A DNA stretch of 7,506 bases from Candidatus Glassiibacteriota bacterium (GTDB taxonomy: Bacteria; Gemmatimonadota; Glassbacteria; GWA2-58-10). Positions 1 through 4,897 of this stretch are shown here, piece after piece. The notes below the pieces were generated by a model. The model was not told where the DNA came from. It ran no database searches and saw nothing but the letters and a program-made list of their open reading frames with translations. The position numbers and the translations under genes were made by a program. Each line of letters begins with the position of its first letter. Positions within the stretch are counted from its first letter, which is position 1. The stretch is taken from the NCBI GenBank assembly GCA_030604975.1, contig JAUVUV010000099.1, positions 1 through 7,506 on the forward strand. Direction: 5' to 3'.

Positions 1-161
1 AGAAACCTTACATTCTCATGTCCGTAAACAACTGCGCCATCGTCAGGCTCGACTATCTCCAGAGCGCAGAAACCGCTGCCTGAGACAACAAGAAGCAGGA
101 TAAATGGAAGCAACCAGGAATTATGGAAGTTAATTTTCCTCATGATATGCGAAACAGCCAT
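1..161 (-). CDS. Exported protein, N-terminal fragment (continues past left edge)
   Basis: The reading frame is open from an ATG at 161-159 to the window edge, giving 53 codons of a longer gene. A second in-frame ATG at 143-141 is followed by a classic signal peptide: a short basic n-region (MRKINF), then a hydrophobic core (WLLPFILLLVVSGSG). The c-region contains Phe-Cys-Ala. The Cys is not in a good lipobox because Phe precedes it, so I favour a Sec signal-peptidase I substrate over a lipoprotein; the exact cleavage site is unclear. The mature start (EIVEPDDGAVVYGHENVRF) resembles the first strands of Ig-like or other beta-sandwich domains of secreted bacterial proteins, which is an inference from pattern only. 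The ATG at 161 lies 11 bases after the ParA stop, so the two genes are probably co-transcribed and perhaps translationally coupled. Neither start has a clear Shine-Dalgarno sequence. Function unknown; too little is visible to assign a family. Confidence 0.7.
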   Translation of the reverse strand, partial: MAVSHIMRKINFHNSWLLPFILLLVVSGSGFCALEIVEPDDGAVVYGHENVRF

Positions 162-172
162 TACTTTTCGAA

Positions 173-913
173 TCAGCTAATTTTCTTAAGAACTTCATTT
201 GTGAGACTGAAATAATCCTGGGCTCCGGTGCTGTTGATCGCGTATTCGAAAACAGTTTTTCCGTAGCTTGGAGCCTCGCGCAGCCGGGTATTTACTCTGA
301 TCACGGTATCGAATACCTTATTTGGGAAATGTTTCAGCAGGACTTTGTATATTTCATGGGAGAGGCTTGTGCGCGTATCGAAGTGGGTGGAGAGGATGCC
401 CATCAATTCCAGATTGGCTTTCGTATAACGCTTGATCTCCCGCATCAGTTCGATTGTATGCCTGGCCCCGTTCATCGCCAGGTAATCCATGCTCACCGGG
501 ATTATCACCTTATCCGCCAGGGCCAGGGCGTTGATATTGATCAGATTGCGGCTGGGGGCGCAGTCGCAGATCAGGAAATCAACGTTGCGCAGATCACTCA
601 ATGTATTGCGCATGATAAATTCGCGTCCATTGCGCCCGGCAATGGAGAGTTCTGTTTCGTTCAAGGCACGTCCGCCCGAGGTGATCAAGAACAGGTTCTC
701 CCTGACCTGGGTCACGGTTGTCTTGCCGGTCCGCAGAAGGTCGGAGAGGCTTTTTTCCGCATTAATCGAAAAAACAAGCCCCAGATCGCCGTGAGGATCG
801 CAGTCGATCAACATAACCCGCTTGCCGCTAAGGGCAAGGCCATGGCCGAGATTCGCCGCAGTGGTCGTTTTTCCGGTTCCACCCTTGGAAGTGATAATAG
901 CAATTTTAACCAT
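173..913 (-). CDS. Orphan ParA/MinD-family ATPase
   Basis: A 246-residue P-loop ATPase of the ParA/Soj/MinD (SIMIBI) superfamily. The deviant Walker A motif KGGTGKTT lies at residues 10-17, with the signature first Lys that contacts the partner's nucleotide in the ATP sandwich dimer. Walker A' (MLIDCDPHGD) is at 34-43 and Walker B (FLICDCAPS) at 113-121. The C-terminal half keeps the ParA-like segment REAPSYGKTVFEYA (212-225) followed by a GAQDY-type stretch. There is no N-terminal HTH extension, so it matches the short Soj-type or cargo-positioning ParA proteins that bind DNA nonspecifically and form dynamic gradients. No ParB gene or parS-like repeat is visible nearby, so chromosome or plasmid partition is not supported; positioning of another cargo is possible. 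It sits 74 bases after a TPR gene and 11 bases before an exported-protein gene, all on one strand. No clear Shine-Dalgarno precedes the ATG. Family call is secure, role is not. Confidence 0.93.
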   Translation of the reverse strand: MVKIAIITSKGGTGKTTTAANLGHGLALSGKRVMLIDCDPHGDLGLVFSINAEKSLSDLLRTGKTTVTQVRENLFLITSGGRALNETELSIAGRNGREFIMRNTLSDLRNVDFLICDCAPSRNLININALALADKVIIPVSMDYLAMNGARHTIELMREIKRYTKANLELMGILSTHFDTRTSLSHEIYKVLLKHFPNKVFDTVIRVNTRLREAPSYGKTVFEYAINSTGAQDYFSLTNEVLKKIS

Positions 914-987
914 GGAATATCGAAAATCTTGATCTGGTGGGTTGAGTAAAACAAGCTGGTCAATAAAATCAGCGTGTCAATCGCAGA

Positions 988-1956
988 CTATTTGCGCTTC
1001 CCCTCTTTGATAATCTTAATCGCCTCGTTAATTTTCAAGCTCGCTTTGGTTAAATCCATGGTTCCGCTTCTCTCTATCCCCTCCACCTCATCCAGAATCA
1101 GCGGGAGTTTTTTCCCCAACTGCTTTTTACGGAACTTTTCATATCGTGCCCGGTTCAGACTCTTTTCTTTCTTATCTGAAGCTACACGCCCGACAACGGT
1201 CAGCGAGCGGGAAAAGAAAATCTCCTCATCTCCTGCAGCCGGCACGGAAAAGCGCCGCCGGCTCGCCGACTGCGGCGAGGACAGTTCTTTCGCCCGGCGA
1301 TACATCAGGCTCGCCTTTTCAGGCAAGGCTTTCTTGTCGTAAAGGATACCAAGATTATAATAAACCTTAGGATTATCCTGGTGGCGTTTAAGGATTGCCT
1401 CGAAACAGGAAACAGCCTGGTCTATCTCATCAAGCTTGTTGTAAGCCTCCCCAAGCATGAAAAGGACTTCCGGATTGTCTTTTTCCTGTTCATTGCCTTT
1501 TTTAAAGATTCCTATCGCCTCGCTGTAAAGGCCCTTGCGATAGAGAACCTGCCCCAGTCCAAGGTAACCTTTGACATTCTTGGGATTGACTGCAACAGTT
1601 TTCCTGTAGCATTGTTCCGCATAGTCATAGCGACTTATTGCCAGATAAGCCGAACCGCAGTATAAAAGAACCTCTTCGTTATCCGGCTGGGCGTCTAAAA
1701 CCTGCCGGAAGTGTTCTGTGGCGCTATCGAATTTGCCTTGGTGAAACAAAGCCAATCCAAGATACTTAAGGCTTTCTGCATGACGGCGGTTAAGCTGGAG
1801 CGCCTTTTCAAAATGCGCCGCGGCCTCACCATACCTTCCCCCGGCAAAAAGCTCCATTCCGGCCTCAAACAGTCCCTCCAGGGGGCTTTTCGAAACCTCT
1901 TTCCGGTCTCGAGAATCAGAGTCAAAATCGAGAGAGCTTTGTTCCTGGCTTGCCAT
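988..1956 (-). CDS. Tetratricopeptide repeat protein (six TPRs)
   Basis: A 322-residue soluble protein without signal peptide or membrane segment. After a polar, acidic N-terminal tail (1-25) come six contiguous 34-residue TPR units at about 26-59, 60-93, 94-127, 128-161, 162-195 and 196-229. The TPR pattern is visible in pieces such as GRYGEAAAHFEKAL, GKFDSATEHFRQVL and GLYSEAIGIFKKG. Such arrays are protein-protein interaction scaffolds. The last ~90 residues are not TPR: they are rich in Lys/Arg (RYEKFRKKQLGKK) and end in a probable amphipathic helix (LKINEAIKIIKEGKRK). This basic tail could contact nucleic acid, membrane or the downstream ParA, which is inference only. It is the first gene of a probable operon with the ParA ATPase and the exported protein. 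The ATG at 1956 follows an inverted repeat and an A-run with no Shine-Dalgarno sequence. Specific function unknown. Confidence 0.88.
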   Translation of the reverse strand: MASQEQSSLDFDSDSRDRKEVSKSPLEGLFEAGMELFAGGRYGEAAAHFEKALQLNRRHAESLKYLGLALFHQGKFDSATEHFRQVLDAQPDNEEVLLYCGSAYLAISRYDYAEQCYRKTVAVNPKNVKGYLGLGQVLYRKGLYSEAIGIFKKGNEQEKDNPEVLFMLGEAYNKLDEIDQAVSCFEAILKRHQDNPKVYYNLGILYDKKALPEKASLMYRRAKELSSPQSASRRRFSVPAAGDEEIFFSRSLTVVGRVASDKKEKSLNRARYEKFRKKQLGKKLPLILDEVEGIERSGTMDLTKASLKINEAIKIIKEGKRK

Positions 1957-1959
1957 TTT

Positions 1960-1980
1960 TTACAATTAGCTTTATTGTAA
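1960..1980. promoter_or_regulatory. Perfect inverted repeat abutting the TPR gene start
   Basis: TTACAAT (1960-1966) and ATTGTAA (1974-1980) are exact reverse complements separated by 7 bases. The repeat ends 3 bases before the TPR start codon (1956-1954 on the minus strand), downstream of the predicted promoter. It could be an operator for a dimeric repressor, or a weak AU-rich mRNA hairpin covering the initiation region. The sequence alone does not separate these. Confidence 0.5.
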
Positions 1981-1992
1981 GCAGTTAGCCTG

Positions 1993-2032
1993 ATTATATG
2001 AGAAATTTACACTTAAGGCCAATCTATGTCAA
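1993..2032 (-). promoter_or_regulatory. Candidate sigma-70 promoter for the TPR-parA operon
   Basis: On the minus strand a consensus -35 TTGACA (2032-2027) is followed after exactly 17 bases by TAAATT (2009-2004), a 4/6 match to the -10 box. A perfect TATAAT lies just downstream (1998-1993) but has no good -35 at standard spacing. Either gives a short 5' UTR of about 30-45 bases containing the inverted repeat at 1960-1980. The surrounding DNA is AT-rich. Confidence 0.55.
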
Positions 2033-2048
2033 TGATATAGCATTTCTA

Positions 2049-2077
2049 TTGAATTTCAAATCTTTTTCTTTTATCTT
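2049..2077 (+). promoter_or_regulatory. Possible promoter of rpmE
   Basis: TTGAAT (2049-2054) and TATCTT (2072-2077) are separated by 17 bases, each matching 4/6 of the sigma-70 consensus. Transcription would begin near 2084, just before the inverted-repeat cluster, and give a leader of about 230 bases. The match is modest in an AT-rich stretch and could be chance. Confidence 0.3.
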
Positions 2078-2098
2078 TATTGCTTTAAGGTTTACTTT

Positions 2099-2219
2099 TT
2101 CTGCCGTAACCGATTACCGTTGGTTGAAACCCGCCAGCGGTTTTTCATACGGCGGAACTTTATTAATTAACAGGGGCAAGAAAAGCTGTCAGCTTGTTCT
2201 GACAATTTGATCGTCTCGA
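2099..2219 (+). promoter_or_regulatory. Possible structured leader upstream of rpmE
   Basis: TTCTGCCGTA (2099-2108) pairs with TACGGCGGAA (2148-2157), 9 Watson-Crick pairs plus one G-U, closing a 39-base interior. Inside it, AAACC (2127-2131) can pair with GGTTT (2139-2143), followed by a T-run (2141-2145). Downstream, TGTCAG (2187-2192) and CTGACA (2199-2204) form an exact 6-bp stem with a 6-base loop, and ATCG/CGAT (2211-2219) a smaller one. Structured leaders upstream of L31 genes have been proposed in other phyla; whether this one is related cannot be told here. It might regulate rpmE by attenuation or r-protein binding, or be chance pairing. Confidence 0.3.
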
Positions 2220-2302
2220 TTCTCAGCAGAGGCAAAACCGGAATGGAGTTTTATCCGCGCCATGAGCTTTGCTTAGAATTGTTTTGTTTTCATGCCATGT
2301 GT

Positions 2303-2310
2303 CAGAGGAG
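2303..2310 (+). promoter_or_regulatory. Ribosome binding site that decides the rpmE start
   Basis: CAGAGGAG lies 6 bases before a TTG codon at 2317. This is the strongest Shine-Dalgarno sequence near the gene and it places the L31 start at TTG rather than at the in-frame ATG at 2269, which would add 16 residues foreign to the family. Confidence 0.8.
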
Positions 2311-2316
2311 TTTAAA

Positions 2317-2631
2317 TTGAAAAAAAGTCTGCACCCTGAATATGTTAAATGCGAGGTTACCTGCGCCTGTGGTAACAGTTTCGTAACTCGATCGACCGTG
2401 CCCAGGATGCGCCTGGATATCTGCTCGGCATGCCATCCGTTCTACACCGGGAAGCAGAAGCTTGTCGATACTGCCGGACGGGTGGAACAGTTCATGCGCA
2501 AGTACGAGAAAAGCCAGAAGCTGCAGGAGAAAGCACTTAAAAAAGCGACCAAGAAAAAACCCTCTGCGGCCGCGTCAACCTCCGCAGTGAAGGCTGAAAA
2601 TAAGGCCGGCTCCGGCGAAAAAAGCACCTAA
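2317..2631 (+). CDS. rpmE: 50S ribosomal protein L31 with extended C-terminus
   Basis: A 104-residue large-subunit ribosomal protein. From the TTG start it reads MKKSLHPEY, the typical bL31 opening. The zinc-binding Cys pairs are present as CAC (Cys16, Cys18) and CSAC (Cys36, Cys39), followed by the family signature HPFYTGKQ (40-47) and GRVEQF (54-59). This is the Zn-containing (C+) form, used when zinc is plentiful; no C- paralogue is in view. bL31 contacts 5S rRNA and bridges to the small subunit at the central protuberance. The family core usually ends near residue 65-70. Here a further ~35 residues rich in Lys, Ala and Ser continue, probably disordered and basic. The gene is followed on the same strand by DUF1385 (141-base gap) and prfA. 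No terminator-like hairpin is evident between them, so co-transcription is possible. Confidence 0.95.
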   Translation: MKKSLHPEYVKCEVTCACGNSFVTRSTVPRMRLDICSACHPFYTGKQKLVDTAGRVEQFMRKYEKSQKLQEKALKKATKKKPSAAASTSAVKAENKAGSGEKST

Positions 2632-2772
2632 GATTGATTTTGGAGATTGTTTCTAACGTAAATTATGCTTTAGGAATTCACCGAGAGGGCTCACTGCAGG
2701 AATTAATGATTTATTCACCAGCAGTCTTTCGGTTTTGCCGATTGAACAGGCCTCGAAACTGGAGCAGCCGGC

Positions 2773-3741
2773 ATGTTATCCACCTCAAAAAAACTTAAAA
2801 TGGGCGGCCAGGCAGTAATCGAGGGCGTAATGATGCGCTCGGAGGATAATTGGGCAGTAGCCGTGCGTACGCCCAAGGGCGAAATCGTGGTGAAAAGGGA
2901 GTCCTGGCGCTCGATAGGCAAAAGGTTCAGGATTCTTGATTTGCCAGTTCTGAGGGGCGCGATCATCCTCGTGGAAACTCTGATACTCGGAGTCAAGGCC
3001 CTGAGTTTCTCGGCAGAGGCGGCCGCTGAAAAGCAGGCCTGCAAGGAAAACGGTTCAGGCGAGAAGGAAAACCCGGCTGACTCCGAGAAAAAAGGTTTCT
3101 GGTGGACTCTGTCCCTGGTGAGCACTGTGTTTTTTTCACTGTTGCTCGGCTTGGCGCTCTTTTTCTACCTGCCGCTCTTAGCGACCGAGATGCTGGGTAT
3201 ATCAAGCCCCTTCTGGTTCAACGTGGTGGATGGCAGCTTGAGGATAGCCGTTTTCCTCGTCTACCTGTTTTTTATCTCGATGTGGAAAGAAATCAGGCGG
3301 GTTTTCGAATACCACGGCGCCGAACATCTAACTATTGCCGCTTTTGAAGCCCGGAAAGAGCTTAACTGGGAAAACATCAAGCACCACAGCAGGTTTCATC
3401 CGCGTTGTGGGACGAGTTTCGTTTTCGTGCTATTGATCTTGAGCATATTTGTCTTTATGTTTTTCGGCAAACCCGCCGACTGGGGCGAGAGGTTTTTGCG
3501 AATGCTCATAATACCAATTATCGGCGGAATAAGCTATGAATTTATTAAACTGAGCGGCCGCTTTCCGGATAACATTATCACCCGGATAGTGGTGGCACCC
3601 GGGCTCTGGCTTCAGAAAATCACCACCAGGCCTCCGGATGAAAGGCAGGTCGAGGTGGCCGTGGCGGCTCTTAAATCGACCATTAATACTGACAGTTTTC
3701 CGTTGGAGGAATCCCTGGCGGCCACAGCGCACGACGGGTAG
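2773..3741 (+). CDS. DUF1385 (YqhQ-like) multi-pass membrane protein
   Basis: A 322-residue member of the DUF1385/YqhQ family. The diagnostic N-terminal motif GGQAVIEGVMMR is at 11-22. The conserved FEYHGAEH (178-185) and HPRCGTSF (209-216) supply His, Glu and Cys residues that could bind a metal or serve a catalytic site, though no biochemical role is established to my knowledge. Hydrophobic segments are at about 112-138, 154-172, 212-232 and 241-256, with a highly charged linker (81-108) before the first. The C-terminus keeps a TTRPPDERQVEVA stretch (284-296). An in-frame TGA lies nine codons upstream and a GGAG box 8 bases before the ATG, so this start is well supported. Its position between rpmE and prfA repeats an arrangement seen in several phyla, which hints at a link with translation or simply an old operon. 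Family certain, function unknown. Confidence 0.93.
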   Translation: MLSTSKKLKMGGQAVIEGVMMRSEDNWAVAVRTPKGEIVVKRESWRSIGKRFRILDLPVLRGAIILVETLILGVKALSFSAEAAAEKQACKENGSGEKENPADSEKKGFWWTLSLVSTVFFSLLLGLALFFYLPLLATEMLGISSPFWFNVVDGSLRIAVFLVYLFFISMWKEIRRVFEYHGAEHLTIAAFEARKELNWENIKHHSRFHPRCGTSFVFVLLILSIFVFMFFGKPADWGERFLRMLIIPIIGGISYEFIKLSGRFPDNIITRIVVAPGLWLQKITTRPPDERQVEVAVAALKSTINTDSFPLEESLAATAHDG

Positions 3742-3814
3742 GCGCTCCCCTCCCTTGCTCGGCGGAAGTGCCCGTTTTCTTCCTCGCCTTAACCTTTATA
3801 ACAGACAGAACAAG

Positions 3815-4897
3815 ATGGACGACAAGATCAGCCAAATTTTGGCCCGCTTTGAAAATCTGGAAAGCCTGATGTCCGATCAGGAGGTGATCGCCGACTCCAA
3901 ACGCCTCCAGGAACTGGCCAAGGAACATGGGCGGCTTGCTCCCGTTGTCGAGACCTGGCGCAAGTTGAGCAAAATCAGAAACGAGTTGGCCGAAAACCGG
4001 CAGGTTATTGAAACCGAGCCGGACCCTGAACTGGTTGAACTGGCCAGGGAGGAGATGAAACAACTGAAAGAACAGGAACAGGACCTGGCCCGCCAGTTGA
4101 ACGAACTGCTTATCCCGCCGGACCCAATGGACAGCAAGAACATTATCATGGAAATCAGGGCCGGTACAGGGGGCAAGGAAGCAGCCCTGTTCGCGGCGGA
4201 TCTTTTCCGGATGTACTGTCACTACCTGGAGTCGATGGGTTGGCGGCACGAATTGATTTCGCTGAATAATGCCGAGCATGGGGGAATAAAAGAGGTGATA
4301 TTCAAGGTGACCGGCGAGGGCGCATATGGAAAGCTCAAGTTCGAAAGCGGGGTTCATCGGGTACAACGGGTCCCATTAACCGAGGCAAGCGGGCGGATTC
4401 ATACCTCGGCGGCCACTGTAGCGGTACTGCCGGAAGCCGAGGAGATAGACGTGGAGATAAAGCCCGAGGATTTGAAAATAGATGTCTTTCGCTCCAGCGG
4501 TCCAGGCGGGCAGAGTGTCAACACCACTGACTCAGCGGTGCGGATCACCCATCTGCCGACCCAGCTTATGGTTAGCTGCCAGGATGAAAAAAGCCAGCAC
4601 AAGAACAAGAGCAAGGCCTTGAGCGTTCTGCGCAGCCGCCTTTTCGGGATGAAAATCGAGGAAGCCAATCAGAAGAGAGCCGCCGACCGGAGGCTCCAGG
4701 TGGGTTCAGGCGACCGCAGTGCCAAAATCCGCACTTACAACTTTCCCCAATCCCGGGTTACAGACCACCGGATTAGGCTGACATTGCATAAGCTGGAGCA
4801 TATCTTAAACGGAGATCTGGAAGAACTTATCATGGCTCTGGCCCAAGCTGAACGGGAAGATTCCCTCAAAAGCAGCTCCTCAGGTGTGGCTCAGTAA
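3815..4897 (+). CDS. prfA: Peptide chain release factor 1
   Basis: A 360-residue class I release factor that recognises UAA and UAG in the ribosomal A site and triggers peptidyl-tRNA hydrolysis. The N-terminal helical domain spans about 1-100 (many Glu/Gln/Leu residues). The codon-recognition segment is VQRVPLTEASGRIHTS (183-198), where PLT (187-189) occupies the place of the PxT tripeptide of RF1 and rules out RF2, which has SPF. The catalytic loop SSGPGGQSVNTT is at 227-238 with GGQ at 231-233; Gln233 is the expected PrmC methylation site. Length equals that of E. coli RF1. I chose the ATG at 3815 because a longer frame from 3638 would overlap DUF1385 and add 59 residues absent from the family. 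It starts 73 bases after DUF1385 with only a weak ribosome binding site. prmC, often adjacent, is not present. The stop overlaps the convergent downstream gene by 7 bases. Confidence 0.97.
   Translation: MDDKISQILARFENLESLMSDQEVIADSKRLQELAKEHGRLAPVVETWRKLSKIRNELAENRQVIETEPDPELVELAREEMKQLKEQEQDLARQLNELLIPPDPMDSKNIIMEIRAGTGGKEAALFAADLFRMYCHYLESMGWRHELISLNNAEHGGIKEVIFKVTGEGAYGKLKFESGVHRVQRVPLTEASGRIHTSAATVAVLPEAEEIDVEIKPEDLKIDVFRSSGPGGQSVNTTDSAVRITHLPTQLMVSCQDEKSQHKNKSKALSVLRSRLFGMKIEEANQKRAADRRLQVGSGDRSAKIRTYNFPQSRVTDHRIRLTLHKLEHILNGDLEELIMALAQAEREDSLKSSSSGVAQ

Larger units (their letters stand above)
1957..2316. other. Divergent intergenic region, 360 bases
   Basis: No convincing protein-coding gene lies here. 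The left third is AT-rich and carries the minus-strand promoter and inverted repeat of the TPR operon. The middle holds a candidate plus-strand promoter (2049-2077). The right part carries several inverted repeats (2099-2157, 2187-2204, 2211-2219) and ends in the strong ribosome binding site of rpmE. Short open frames here show no recognisable product. Confidence 0.7.

Noticed and set aside
329..949. 206-codon plus-strand open frame opposite the ParA gene
   Set aside because: It lies antisense to a gene with intact family motifs, has no recognisable product or ribosome binding site, and is a codon-bias shadow.
914..987. TTGACA on the minus strand (980-975) between the TPR and ParA genes
   Set aside because: No acceptable -10 box occurs at 16-18 bases, so an internal promoter is not supported.
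1262..1279. GC-rich perfect hairpin (7-bp stem, 4-base loop)
   Set aside because: It lies inside the TPR coding region, has no following T-run on either strand, and is explained by a Ser/Arg-rich codon stretch.
2127..2145. Short hairpin plus T-run resembling an intrinsic terminator
   Set aside because: The stem is short with a bulge and no upstream plus-strand gene needs terminating; kept only as part of the possible rpmE leader.
2269..2316. In-frame ATG upstream of rpmE
   Set aside because: It would add 16 residues that do not resemble L31 and lacks a ribosome binding site; the TTG at 2317 has a strong one at correct spacing.
2706..2798. 30-codon open frame (starts MIYSPAVF) with an AGGA box, overlapping the DUF1385 start
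   Set aside because: It is too short and unrecognisable to support as a gene; a basic leader peptide cannot be excluded, but nothing beyond the AGGA box favours it.
3638..3814. N-terminal extension of prfA from an upstream ATG
   Set aside because: It overlaps the DUF1385 coding region and makes a protein longer than any normal RF1; the ATG at 3815 gives exactly 360 residues.
3683..4366. 227-codon minus-strand open frame opposite prfA
   Set aside because: Antisense to the conserved RF1 gene, without family signature or start signals.
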